Of a stretch of DNA of 64,000 nucleotides, positions 52,034-61,128 are shown in pieces (the stretch's first letter is position 1; each line of letters starts with the position of its first letter). The position numbers and the translations under genes are program-made. A model generated the notes under the pieces. That model saw only the letters and a list, made by a program, of their open reading frames with translations. It was not told the origin of the DNA and made no database searches. The stretch lies in the NCBI GenBank assembly GCA_964370635.1, contig CAYJJU010000008.1:41687-105686 (forward strand). The letters run 5' to 3'. The stretch comes from SIG603 sp964370635 (GTDB lineage: Bacteria > Bacillota > Clostridia > Oscillospirales > Acutalibacteraceae).

Positions 52034-52549
52034 ATGGCGCAAAATAAGTTTGTAAAATATGGGGTTTATTTTATTGAACTGCTAATACTTCATGTGTTAG
52101 GGCAAAGCTTTAATGTAACGACAGAGTTTGCGCCTGTGTTAATACTCCCGGCGCTTATTGCGATATCTTTGCTTGAATCTGACATGGTGGCGGTTTATTT
52201 TGGATTTATAGGAGGAATGTTTTTAGACATTTCTTCGGGGGCAGCCCTTGGGGTAAATGCCATACTTTTATGCCTTCTTTGCCCGATGGTAAGTTTAATC
52301 GCAAAGAAAAAAAGAAACATAGGCGTTGTTTTTTCAATAATTGTGGGGCTGGGTTTTATAATTATTTTCACGGTATACACATGGCTTACCATGTACGTGT
52401 TAAACGGATATTCACATCCGCTTACCGCACTTATAAGCTTGTATGTACCAAAATACTTGTATACATTTTTACTTGTACCCATTGCGTATCTTATCAATTT
52501 GGGTATTTCTATGGGTATGCGACATCCTAAAGCGGTAATAAGACGATAG
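52034..52549 (+). CDS. mreD: rod shape-determining protein MreD
   Basis: This 171-residue integral membrane protein has five to six helices. It contains the loop FGFIGGMFLDISSGAALGVN, typical of MreD. It begins 2 nt after the mreC stop and 14 nt before the PBP2 gene. Confidence 0.9.
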   Translation: MAQNKFVKYGVYFIELLILHVLGQSFNVTTEFAPVLILPALIAISLLESDMVAVYFGFIGGMFLDISSGAALGVNAILLCLLCPMVSLIAKKKRNIGVVFSIIVGLGFIIIFTVYTWLTMYVLNGYSHPLTALISLYVPKYLYTFLLVPIAYLINLGISMGMRHPKAVIRR

Positions 52550-52563
52550 GAGTTATAAATTAA

Positions 52564-54573
52564 ATGAGAAAAAATCTACAAATATTCATCTGTGCTATCA
52601 TAGTATGTCTTGCCGCTGTAATATATATGGGAAGACTGGTGCAACTGCAACTTGTGCAGGGCGATGAATTTGAAAAACAGGCTGAGGAAAACAGCAACTT
52701 GTTTGTAAGGCTTGATAATGCGCGTGGAGAAATTTTAGACAGCGACGGAAACGTGCTTGTCGGAAATACAAATATTTTTAACGTGTCCATGAATGCCATA
52801 ACTATGGACAACGACAGAAATCCGGCAATTTTAGACACAGTGAGAACCCTTGAATACATGGGAGAAGAATGGATAGACGTTTTGCCAATACGTGCAAACG
52901 CCGATGCCACATATTCGTTTACAGAGGGTCAGGAGTCGGCTGTAGAATATCTAAAAGGCCCTAATTTTCTGGATATAGACATAAATGCAACGGCGGCCGA
53001 ATGCATGGAGCTATTAATAGAAAGATACAATTGTGAAGAATATTCACCATGGGATGCACGGGATATTATTTCCGTAAGATATAATATGACACAACTTGGA
53101 TTTTCATTATCAGATCCTTATGTAATGGCGCAGGACGTCAGTTTTGAAACGGTTGAAACCATTAGAGAGCAGTCAGGAGATCTGCCCGGAATTGAAATTG
53201 AAATATCGACAAAAAGATATTATGAGGACGGAACAATTGCGCCTCATATCATAGGCACTATGGGTGCGATAACCCAAGAGCAATACGATAGACAGGCGGA
53301 AAATGACAATCTTTATTCCTTAGACAATTTGGGAGGCTACCTCTATCAAGACGTCATAGGGCAAAGTGGCGTGGAAAGTTCATATGAAGAATATTTAAGG
53401 GGAGAAAAAGGCCTGCAAAGCGCCATAAGTGATGGCAGCGGAAACATGATAGGATTGGAAACAATAAGCCCTACCGTTCCCGGAGATAATGTGTATTTGA
53501 CCTTGGATATGGAGCTTCAAGAAGTTGCAAATTACGCCCTGGCCACGGCTGTGTCAAACAGAGAAACCGACGAGTTTGTAGCCGGTGCGGCTGTGGTCTT
53601 GGACATTGAAACTTTCGGTATATTGGCGTCGGCCACCTTTCCTACATTCGACCTTGACAGATATTCAAACGATGCACAGTATTATAATTCTTTAATAGAA
53701 GATGAAGACAGGCCGCTGTTTAACAGGGCGTTAAACGGAACATTTACACCGGGCTCGGTCGTAAAGCCTGCAACCGCACTTGCCGCCTTGGAAGAGGACA
53801 TAATTGATGAGGCGTACACCGTTTACTGTGGCGGTGCTTACACATATTATGAAACTGAAACTATTGCCTGCCTTGGTGTGCATGAAAATGTAAATATTTA
53901 CGGCGCACTGCAAGACTCGTGCAACGTGTATTTTAGTGAGGTAGGAAGAATTACAGGAATACAGCGCTTAGAGGTATACTTTAATTTATTAGGGCTAGGC
54001 ACATCGACAGGCCTTGATTTATATGAAAACATAGGACTTATGTCCAACCCTACAGACTATAGACTTATTCATAATGAGCCATGGGTAGACGGTATTACGT
54101 CTCATGCGGCCATAGGACAGGCGGATAACTTGTTTACACCGCTTCAGCTTGCGACTCTTGCGGCGACTATAGCAAATGACGGAGTAAGGCTTCAAACACA
54201 TGTAATCGACAAAATAACAAATTATATAGGCGACCAAGTAGTTTTTGAGCACGAACCCGTTGTCGAGGAAGATATTGGTCTTTCCCAGTATAATCTCGAC
54301 ATAGTAAAAGAATCTATGCGACTTGTTGCAGAAGAGGGAACAGGTAGTGTCTTTTTTGGGGGATACCCCATTGAAATAGCCGCAAAAACAGGTACGGCGG
54401 AAACAAATAAGGAAGACGACAACAGCTTGTTTATAGGTTTTGCGCCTTATGATGACCCTGAGATTGCAATTGCGGTAGTTTTGGAGTATGCAAACAAAGG
54501 TAGCCTTACCCAACAAGTAGTTTTAGACATATTTAATAATTATTTCTTCGATGAAATTCCCTGGGAAGAATAA
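52564..54573 (+). CDS. mrdA: penicillin-binding protein 2 (elongasome transpeptidase)
   Basis: This 669-residue class B PBP has an N-terminal TM helix (about 5-25), a dimerisation/pedestal domain (about 40-300) and a transpeptidase domain with SxxK in TPGSVVKPAT, SxN in DSCNVY and KTG in AAKTGTAE. It cross-links peptidoglycan in rod elongation. AGGAG precedes the start. No terminator follows visibly before the minD-like promoter. Confidence 0.93.
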   Translation: MRKNLQIFICAIIVCLAAVIYMGRLVQLQLVQGDEFEKQAEENSNLFVRLDNARGEILDSDGNVLVGNTNIFNVSMNAITMDNDRNPAILDTVRTLEYMGEEWIDVLPIRANADATYSFTEGQESAVEYLKGPNFLDIDINATAAECMELLIERYNCEEYSPWDARDIISVRYNMTQLGFSLSDPYVMAQDVSFETVETIREQSGDLPGIEIEISTKRYYEDGTIAPHIIGTMGAITQEQYDRQAENDNLYSLDNLGGYLYQDVIGQSGVESSYEEYLRGEKGLQSAISDGSGNMIGLETISPTVPGDNVYLTLDMELQEVANYALATAVSNRETDEFVAGAAVVLDIETFGILASATFPTFDLDRYSNDAQYYNSLIEDEDRPLFNRALNGTFTPGSVVKPATALAALEEDIIDEAYTVYCGGAYTYYETETIACLGVHENVNIYGALQDSCNVYFSEVGRITGIQRLEVYFNLLGLGTSTGLDLYENIGLMSNPTDYRLIHNEPWVDGITSHAAIGQADNLFTPLQLATLAATIANDGVRLQTHVIDKITNYIGDQVVFEHEPVVEEDIGLSQYNLDIVKESMRLVAEEGTGSVFFGGYPIEIAAKTGTAETNKEDDNSLFIGFAPYDDPEIAIAVVLEYANKGSLTQQVVLDIFNNYFFDEIPWEE

Positions 54574-54705
54574 AATATTTAGTAAATTTGCAACATTTTA
54601 GATTGCTATATTCTACTTATTATATGGTTTTTGGTGGTAATGTAGTAAAGTGTTTAAATAAAATTGTGATAAATAATAAAATTTCAGTTTTTCCGATAAA
54701 TAATT

Positions 54706-54734
54706 TTGACTATTTAATAAAACTGTGATATTAT
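54706..54734 (+). promoter_or_regulatory. promoter of the minD-like gene
   Basis: TTGACT (54706-54711) and TATTAT (54729-54734) are spaced by 17 bp in the 179-base gap after the PBP2 gene, so the MinD-like ATPase need not depend on the mre operon promoter. Confidence 0.7.
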
Positions 54735-54752
54735 GTAAGAGAGGTAATATTT

Positions 54753-55490
54753 ATGGGGACGATAACGCTGGTAGCCTCCGGAAAAGGAGGGGTCGGCAAG
54801 TCGACAGCATGTATAGCTTTAGCCTATAATATGGCGAAAAACAAAGATAACAGAGTACTACTCATCGACTGCGATGCAGGGCTTGGCAGCCTTGACAAAA
54901 TGACAGGAGTTGAGGAAAAACTTGTCTATGACATGGGGGATCTTGTAAAAGGTAATTGTACCCCACAAGATGCGGTTTACCGTGTGTCACAAGATTGTGA
55001 ACTCTATTTACTTGCGGCTGCGCCAAGCGGGAATGAAATGCCCGATGAAATTAAGATGAGAAAGCTTATAGACCTGTTCACCGATTATTACGACCATATA
55101 ATACTAGATTGCCCTGCAGGACTTGGAATGGGTTTTAATTCCGCCGGCAGTGTTGCAGATAGGGCTCTTATAGTCTGTAATGTGGACCCCGTATCCGTAA
55201 GGTCCGCCTCTTTAGCGGCAAATGCCTTGTATGACCGTGGCATAGAAGAAGTAAGACTTATTATTAATAGGTTTAACCTTCAAAATTTCGACAAAACCAG
55301 AGTGATGGAAGACCTTGATAAGGTTATAGACTTATCGGGAATACAGCTTTTAGGAGTAGTGCCGGAAGATTTAATGTTTGCCGTGGCAGTGTTAAAAGGC
55401 AATAGGCCGGACACAAAGGCCCCTGCTATGATGGCTTTTGACAGAATTTATCAAAGGCTTGAGGGTATGAGTATACCCGTAGTGCTATAG
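54753..55490 (+). CDS. minD: MinD/ParA-like ATPase without an obvious membrane-targeting helix
   Basis: This 245-residue deviant Walker A ATPase has GKGGVGKSTACIAL (signature Lys plus P-loop), LLIDCDAGLGSLD (switch I) and HIILDCPAGLG (Walker B). MinD proteins are usually about 260-270 residues and end in an amphipathic membrane-targeting helix; this one ends at RLEGMSIPVVL and shows no such helix. No minC or minE is in the window. It may be a MinD with altered membrane attachment, or a ParA-type positioning ATPase. Confidence 0.8.
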   Translation: MGTITLVASGKGGVGKSTACIALAYNMAKNKDNRVLLIDCDAGLGSLDKMTGVEEKLVYDMGDLVKGNCTPQDAVYRVSQDCELYLLAAAPSGNEMPDEIKMRKLIDLFTDYYDHIILDCPAGLGMGFNSAGSVADRALIVCNVDPVSVRSASLAANALYDRGIEEVRLIINRFNLQNFDKTRVMEDLDKVIDLSGIQLLGVVPEDLMFAVAVLKGNRPDTKAPAMMAFDRIYQRLEGMSIPVVL

Positions 55491-55524
55491 TAGGACAACA
55501 GCAAGATACGAAAGGATGGGAAAT

Positions 55525-55923
55525 ATGAATATCGCACTTATCGCACACGACGCAAAAAAGGAATTAATGGTACAGTTTTGTATCGCCTACTGCGGTATTT
55601 TAAGCCGTCATACCTTATGCGCCACCGGCACAACCGGAAAAATGGTAATGGAGGCAACCGGCCTTGAAATACAAAGGTTTTTAAGCGGATCTCAAGGAGG
55701 CGGACAGCAAATTGCCGCCAGAATAGGTTATAATGAAATAGATTTACTTATGATGTTTAGAGACCCACTAAATCCAAAGCCAAACGAGCCAGATGATATA
55801 AATCTTTTAAGACTTTGTGACATGCATCACATACCCGTTGCGACTAACCTTGCAACTGCAGAGGTGCTTATACACGGACTCGAAAGAGGCGATTTAGACT
55901 GGAGAAATATAGTTAAAAATTAA
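55525..55923 (+). CDS. mgsA: methylglyoxal synthase
   Basis: This 132-residue enzyme converts dihydroxyacetone phosphate to methylglyoxal and phosphate. It shows IALIAHDAKKELM, ATGTTGKMV (phosphate loop), LSGSQGGGQQIAARI, MMFRDPLNP (catalytic Asp) and a late CDMHHIPVATNLATAE. ATG 55525 gives the standard start and has AGGATGGG upstream. It ends before the T-box leader of hisS. Confidence 0.95.
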   Translation: MNIALIAHDAKKELMVQFCIAYCGILSRHTLCATGTTGKMVMEATGLEIQRFLSGSQGGGQQIAARIGYNEIDLLMMFRDPLNPKPNEPDDINLLRLCDMHHIPVATNLATAEVLIHGLERGDLDWRNIVKN

Positions 55924-55934
55924 GGCGACGACAT

Positions 55935-56146
55935 CGGAAGAGTAAAATGAAATTTTTTCTAAAGAGAGGGACAGCCTGCTGAAATGTCCTGTGAAAATTT
56001 ATTTGAAGACACCGAAAGAGCCACCGAGTAATCGGCGTAGCTGTGCGTTAAACAGAGCCTAGATAGCGTTTTTGCGCTTAAAACAAGGGTGGTACCGCGA
56101 ATTTAACCTCGCCCCTTACGATTTACGTCGTGGGGTGAGGTTTTTT
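55935..56146 (+). promoter_or_regulatory. T-box riboswitch of the hisS-aspS operon
   Basis: The T-box AGGGTGGTACCGCG (56086-56099), whose UGGN pairs with the uncharged tRNA 3' end, is followed by a terminator stem (AACCTCGCCCC, 56105-56115, with GGGGTGAGGTT, 56132-56142, then a T-run). Stem I includes the AGAGAGGGA segment and a loop. The specifier position appears to be GAAGACACC at 56005-56013, where GAC (Asp, 56008-56010) overlaps CAC (His, 56010-56012). Uncharged tRNA binding favours antitermination. The 5' limit is approximate. Confidence 0.92.
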
Positions 56147-56180
56147 ATATTGCATTTTAGAAAAATGAAGGAGAGATGAG

Positions 56181-57470
56181 ATGAAACTGGTAACAAATGC
56201 CCCAAAAGGAACAAGAGATTTAATGCCAAAGCAGACAGATAAACTGCAAGTGGTAGAAAAGGTGCTAAGAGAACATGCATCTTTAAGTGGGATAAAAGAA
56301 ATAAGAACGCCTGTGTTTGAGCACACAGAATTATTTTTAAGGGGTGTGGGCGACACCACGGACGTGGTTGAAAAGCAAATGTACACATTTAATGACAAGG
56401 GTGACAGAAGCATTACGCTTAGGCCCGAGGGCACGGCAGGCGTCGTGCGTGCAATGCTTGAAAGCGGAATATATAACGAGGGCTTCCCTGTAAAACTATA
56501 TTATTTTACAAACTGCTACAGATACGAAAAGCCACAAAAGGGAAGATACAGAGAATTTAGTCAGTTTGGCGTGGAAATTTTCGGCACGGCTCACCCCATG
56601 GCGGACGCAAGCTTAATTTCCTTTGTAAGTGGATTTTTAGAAAAATTAGGCCTTGATGATTGCTCTTTAGAAATAAACTCCATAGGCTGTAAAACTTGCA
56701 GGGCCGATTACAATCAAAAACTAAAAGAGTATTTTGAAAATAAAGAAGTGTGTGAAACTTGCAGTGGAAGACTTGCTAAAAATCCTATGAGGGTTTTAGA
56801 CTGCAAAAGTCCATACTGCAAAGAACTTGCAAAAGACGCACCAAAAATTACCGACTGCCTGTGTGGCGAGTGCGAAGAGCACTTTACAAAGGTGAAAAGC
56901 TATCTTGACAGTGCAAAAATAAACTTTACGGTTAACCCTCAAATTGTGCGCGGCCTTGACTATTATTCAAGGACTGTGTTCGAGTTTATTTCCTCACACT
57001 TAGGCGCACAAAGCACGGTTTGTGGCGGTGGCAGATACGACGGACTTGTCGAAGAAATAGGCGGAAACCCCACGCCGGCACTGGGTTTTGGCGCAGGAAT
57101 TGATAGAATTATTTTGGCAATGGAAGAAAAAGGCGTGGAATTCACTCCTCCTGTCACTTGCGAAGTTTACATCGCGGCAATGGGAGAAAAAGCCTTGGAA
57201 AAAGCCTTCACATTGTCGCAAGACCTAAGGGACTGTGGAGTTTTTGCAGAGTGCGACATTTGTGGAAGAGGGCTTAAGGCACAGATGAAATATGCCGACA
57301 AAATAGGCGCAAAATACACAATTGTAATAGGCGATAACGAGATAGAAAGCGGAAAAGCCGAGATAAAAAATATGCAAAGCGGAGAAAAAATGACGCTGTC
57401 TATTAAAGAGGATTTCACATCAGAATTTTTAGATAAAACTATAGAAAATATGTTAGGAGAAAAATTATGA
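56181..57470 (+). CDS. hisS: histidyl-tRNA synthetase
   Basis: This 429-residue class II synthetase has PKGTRDLMP, VFEHTELFLRGVGDTTDVV (motif 1 region), TLRPEGTAGVVRAM and YRYEKPQKGRYREFSQFG (motif 2), VRGLDYYSRTVFEF and GGGRYDGL (histidine motifs) and a C-terminal anticodon domain. An insertion with about seven cysteines (CKTC, CETC, CKSPYC, CLCGEC) may bind zinc, as in other clostridial HisRS. GGAGAG precedes the ATG. It overlaps aspS by 4 nt. Confidence 0.96.
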   Translation: MKLVTNAPKGTRDLMPKQTDKLQVVEKVLREHASLSGIKEIRTPVFEHTELFLRGVGDTTDVVEKQMYTFNDKGDRSITLRPEGTAGVVRAMLESGIYNEGFPVKLYYFTNCYRYEKPQKGRYREFSQFGVEIFGTAHPMADASLISFVSGFLEKLGLDDCSLEINSIGCKTCRADYNQKLKEYFENKEVCETCSGRLAKNPMRVLDCKSPYCKELAKDAPKITDCLCGECEEHFTKVKSYLDSAKINFTVNPQIVRGLDYYSRTVFEFISSHLGAQSTVCGGGRYDGLVEEIGGNPTPALGFGAGIDRIILAMEEKGVEFTPPVTCEVYIAAMGEKALEKAFTLSQDLRDCGVFAECDICGRGLKAQMKYADKIGAKYTIVIGDNEIESGKAEIKNMQSGEKMTLSIKEDFTSEFLDKTIENMLGEKL

Positions 57471-59245
57471 AATTAGAAACAATAAAGGGTTTAAAGCGCA
57501 GTAATTACTGTGGCGACTTGAGAATTGAAAATGTAGGAGAAAAAGTGACTCTTTTTGGCTGGGTGCAAAGACAAAGGGACTTAGGGCAACTTATTTTTAT
57601 TGACCTAAGGGACAAAACAGGCATCACTCAGTTAGCGTTTGACCAAAGCACAGATACGCAAATATTTGAAAAAGCTTTTGCGGTAAGAAGCGAATATGTT
57701 TTGGCGGCAGTTGGAACCGTGCGTGAAAGAAGCTCAAAAAACAAAGAAATTCCTACAGGCGAGATTGAAATTGCTGTCGAGGAATTAAGAGTTTTAAACA
57801 CCTCGGAAACTACTCCGTTTGAAATAGTTGAAAATTCAAATGCGAACGAAGAATTGAGGCTAAAATATCGTTATTTAGACTTAAGACGTGCCGATGTGCA
57901 AAAAAATATTATTATGAGAAGCAAAATGGCAAAGGTGACAAGAGACTATTTTTACGACAACGATTTTATTGAAATAGAAACTCCGATACTAATGAAATCA
58001 ACCCCAGAGGGCGCAAGGGACTACCTAGTACCAAGCCGCATACACAAGGGAAGTTTTTACGCACTCCCACAGTCGCCTCAGCTTTACAAGCAAATTTCAA
58101 TGGTTGCGGGTTTTGACAGATATATTCAGCTTGCAAAATCCTTTAGGGACGAAGACCTAAGAGCCGACAGACAGCCGGAGTTTACACAGGTAGACTGCGA
58201 GATGTCCTTTGTAGAGATGGACGATGTCCTAGAAATAGGCGAAGGCTACATGAAGCGCCTATTTAAGGAAGTTTTAAATGTAGACGTGCAAACTCCTTTC
58301 CCAAGGATAACTTATAATGAGGCCATGGAAAATTACGGAAGCGACAAGCCCGACACCAGATATGAAATGAAAATTTGCGACATTTCTGATGTCGTGAAAG
58401 ACTGCGGTTTCGGCGTGTTTGCAAACGCAATTAAAGACGGAGGCTCGGTAAGGGCTATAGTTGCAAAAGATGCCGTAAACACCCTTACAAGAAAAGAAGT
58501 CGACAAGCTAACAGAGCATATAAGAGGAATAGGCGGTAAGGGCATTGCGTGGTCAAGGCTTACGGCAGACGCCACAAGCTCGTCTTTTGCAAAGTTTTTG
58601 ACAGAAGATGAAATTAATGCAATATATGAAAAAACCGACACAAAAACCGGCGACGTTCTTTTGATTATTGCCGACACCGACACGGGAAGCGTCTTATCAC
58701 AACTCGGCGCTTTAAGGCAAATAGTCGCAAAAAAACTCGACATTATTCCAAATCAGTTTAATTTCTTATGGGTAGTAGAGTTCCCATTTTTTGAATATGA
58801 TAAAGAAAATGACGAATGGATAGCAATGCACCATCCATTCACATCTCCCCTTGATGAGTGCCTTGATTATCTTGAAGAAGACAAGGGTGCTGTGCGTGCA
58901 AAGGCCTATGACATGGTGTTAAACGGAGTGGAGCTATCAAGCGGTTCTATAAGAATTACCGACCCAGAGCTACAGGGCAGAATGTTTAATCTTTTAGGTT
59001 TAGGCGAAGAGGAAGCACAGGAGAAATTCGGCTTCTTAACAAATGCCTTCAAATACGGTGCGCCTCCTCATGGCGGATTTGGACTAGGCTTTGACAGGCT
59101 TGTAATGCTAATGCTAGATACCGACAACATAAGAGACGTCATAGCATATCCAAAAGTGCAAAACGCAAGCGAGCTTATGACCATGGCGCCATCTGCGGTA
59201 GACAAGTCTCAACTAGACGACTTAGGAATAGAAATCTCAAAATAA
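57467..59245 (+). CDS. aspS: aspartyl-tRNA synthetase
   Basis: This 592-residue bacterial-type AspRS has an N-terminal OB-fold anticodon domain (about 20-110), motif 1 with FIEIETPILMKSTPEGARDY, YALPQSPQLYKQ, motif 2 FRDEDLRADRQPEFTQVD, the bacterial GAD insertion (about 280-420) and motif 3 GFGLGFDRLVM. It is cotranslated with hisS via ATGA and regulated by the same T-box. Confidence 0.97.
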   Translation: MKLETIKGLKRSNYCGDLRIENVGEKVTLFGWVQRQRDLGQLIFIDLRDKTGITQLAFDQSTDTQIFEKAFAVRSEYVLAAVGTVRERSSKNKEIPTGEIEIAVEELRVLNTSETTPFEIVENSNANEELRLKYRYLDLRRADVQKNIIMRSKMAKVTRDYFYDNDFIEIETPILMKSTPEGARDYLVPSRIHKGSFYALPQSPQLYKQISMVAGFDRYIQLAKSFRDEDLRADRQPEFTQVDCEMSFVEMDDVLEIGEGYMKRLFKEVLNVDVQTPFPRITYNEAMENYGSDKPDTRYEMKICDISDVVKDCGFGVFANAIKDGGSVRAIVAKDAVNTLTRKEVDKLTEHIRGIGGKGIAWSRLTADATSSSFAKFLTEDEINAIYEKTDTKTGDVLLIIADTDTGSVLSQLGALRQIVAKKLDIIPNQFNFLWVVEFPFFEYDKENDEWIAMHHPFTSPLDECLDYLEEDKGAVRAKAYDMVLNGVELSSGSIRITDPELQGRMFNLLGLGEEEAQEKFGFLTNAFKYGAPPHGGFGLGFDRLVMLMLDTDNIRDVIAYPKVQNASELMTMAPSAVDKSQLDDLGIEISK

Positions 59246-59292
59246 TTAAAAAAACGACGCTGTGTCGCAATTGTTATAATATATAAATTTTT

Positions 59293-59371
59293 GTAGGGGC
59301 GAACCTGTGTGTTCGCCCGAAACTAATGGTAAAATCCAAGGTTTCGGGCGGTCACATAGGCCCGCCCCTAC
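59293..59371. repeat. 79-bp palindromic repeat
   Basis: Arms GTAGGGGCG...CGCCCGAAAC and GTTTCGGGCG...CGCCCCTAC are nearly perfectly complementary around a central 17-base spacer. It would fold into a long hairpin able to terminate aspS transcripts. Elements of this kind are common between genes in Clostridia (from memory). Confidence 0.75.
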
Positions 59372-59418
59372 ATCTGTCCGTCAATTTGACGAAAATTATT
59401 CTATTTCGCCACAGCCCC

Positions 59419-59520
59419 TTCACCTTTAAAATGCTCTTCTAAGGATAAGATTTCGTTTTTTGCGAAAAACGACCAAGGCTCTGCCTTTGGAAACCGTAAT
59501 TTTTCGAGAAAAATTAATTA
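59419..59520 (+). repeat. dispersed intergenic repeat, copy B (partial, divergent)
   Basis: It shares TTCACCTTTAAAATGCTCTT and AAGGATAAGATTTCGTTTT with copy A, then diverges (ACCAAGGCTCTGCCTTTGG in place of the TTAGGGCTCAGCCCTAA palindrome) while keeping the palindromic layout. Confidence 0.7.
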
Positions 59521-59568
59521 AAGCTTTTACTGCTTCGTCGTTTACTCATATAAAATGATTTGCAAAAG

Positions 59569-60450
59569 TTAAGATTTCATTTTCCATTCTGATAAGATGA
59601 GTGCTAGCATTATTATTCCTCCGCCTACCATCATATAGACGGTTAGTGCGTCGTAGCCTAAAATTACCGAAAATAAGGAGCCAAAGAGTGCTTCCGTTGC
59701 CATTATAATTGCAGCCTTTGACGAGGAAACATATTTTTGTGCAAATGTTTGTAAAAAGTAGCATAGGCAGGTGCTAAACAGTGCAAGGAAAACTATCGGT
59801 AAAAGTCCGTCTAAATTCATAAGCGGTGTAAAATCTCTGTCGGTGATTAAAAATACTAAAAGAGATAAAATAGCCGCCGTGACAAACTGCAAAAAGACTA
59901 TTACTGAGGTTTCCATCTTTTTGGCCAGTGTCTCTGTTGTGACAATTTGCAGGGCGAAAAACAGGGCGCATACCAAGGTTAAAATATCGCCTAAGGCAAA
60001 ACTAATGCCTTGTCCTGCCTTGTAAGAGAGCACGGCAACGCCGATTACGCATAAAAATGATGCGACGAAAATTCTCAGTTTTGGTGCTTTTTTATTGACA
60101 AACCACCAAATAAACGGCACCATAATGACGTTTGTCGAGGTTAAAAATGCATTGTTTGCAGGTGTTGTGTACTGCAGGGCAACGATTTGAATATAAAATC
60201 CCATGAAGAGGAAAAAGCCGACTATAACACCGGGTCGTATGTCCTTAACCTTCAAATTCACCTTAATTTTCTTAAAAAATGTGAGGCCTATAATTATAGC
60301 CGCAAGCGAAAACCTCACCACCATTAAAAGCCCGGGAGTAACCCCTGCATCAAGCGCCATTTGTGAGGCTATGAAGCCAGAGCCCCAAACTATCGCCACC
60401 ACAAAGAGTAAGACGACGTAAAACGCCGTTTTTTGTTGTTTCTTTTCCAT
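59569..60450 (-). CDS. EamA/DMT-family transporter
   Basis: This 293-residue protein has ten predicted membrane helices in two EamA repeats. Signatures are VVAIVWGSGFIASQMAL near the start and ALFFALQIVTTETLAKKM and ALFSTCLCYFLQTFAQKYVS in the second repeat. It probably exports or imports a metabolite such as an amino acid; substrate unknown. It is transcribed away from dcd. Confidence 0.9.
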   Translation of the reverse strand: MEKKQQKTAFYVVLLFVVAIVWGSGFIASQMALDAGVTPGLLMVVRFSLAAIIIGLTFFKKIKVNLKVKDIRPGVIVGFFLFMGFYIQIVALQYTTPANNAFLTSTNVIMVPFIWWFVNKKAPKLRIFVASFLCVIGVAVLSYKAGQGISFALGDILTLVCALFFALQIVTTETLAKKMETSVIVFLQFVTAAILSLLVFLITDRDFTPLMNLDGLLPIVFLALFSTCLCYFLQTFAQKYVSSSKAAIIMATEALFGSLFSVILGYDALTVYMMVGGGIIMLALILSEWKMKS

Positions 60451-60580
60451 TAAATCACCTTTCGTACTATATAATGAGTCACTTGATTAATAATATCATA
60501 TTTTCCCCTAAAGTCAACATCTTGTTAAATAAAAAAATATGTGGTAAAATGTAAAAAAATTAAAGTTTGGAGTGATAAAC

Positions 60581-61120
60581 ATGATACTATCTGATAAAAC
60601 CATAAATAAAATGCTTTTAGAGAAATCACTTTGCATAGAGCCCTTAGCCGACGGGCAAATTCAGCCTGCAAGTGTGGATATACGCCTTGGGGATACTTTC
60701 AGCATAACCGAGGACTCGCCACAGGGCATAATCTCTTTAGAGGGAGAAATTAAATATAAGGACATTAAGACCGACACCTACGTTTTGCTTCCCGGCCAGT
60801 TTGTGCTTGCTACCACTATGGAGTATGTAAAGCTTCCCGATAACTTAACCGCCTTTGTAGAGGGGCGAAGCTCTTTAGGTCGCATGGGTCTTTTTATACA
60901 AAACGCGGGCTGGGTAGACCCCGGTTTTGAAGGGGAAATCACCCTAGAGCTTTATAACGCAAACCGATGCGCCATAGAATTAAAATCAGGCAGGCGTGTG
61001 GGACAGCTGGTTTTTGCGCAGATGGACGACAAGGCGCTTAATCCCTATAAAGGAAAATACCAAGGTCAAAAGGGCGCAACGGGGTCAAGGGTGTACCTCG
61101 ATGCAGAGCTTAAAAAATAA
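60581..61120 (+). CDS. dcd: dCTP deaminase
   Basis: This 179-residue enzyme of the dUTPase-like fold has PASVDIRLG, EGRSSLGRMGLFIQNAGWVD (catalytic Glu and Arg/Ser) and GFEGEITLELYN. It deaminates dCTP to dUTP, which Dut (149 residues, upstream) hydrolyses. ATG 60581 has GGAG 8 nt upstream; the GTG at 60572 overlaps the ribosome binding site. The rmuC gene follows after 8 nt. Confidence 0.92.
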   Translation: MILSDKTINKMLLEKSLCIEPLADGQIQPASVDIRLGDTFSITEDSPQGIISLEGEIKYKDIKTDTYVLLPGQFVLATTMEYVKLPDNLTAFVEGRSSLGRMGLFIQNAGWVDPGFEGEITLELYNANRCAIELKSGRRVGQLVFAQMDDKALNPYKGKYQGQKGATGSRVYLDAELKK

Positions 61121-61128
61121 GGTGATTT

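Larger units (their letters stand above)
59246..59568. other. intergenic repeats after aspS
   Basis: Contents are the 79-bp palindromic repeat (59293-59371) and copy B of the dispersed repeat (about 59419-59520). No coding sequence is seen. Confidence 0.6.
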
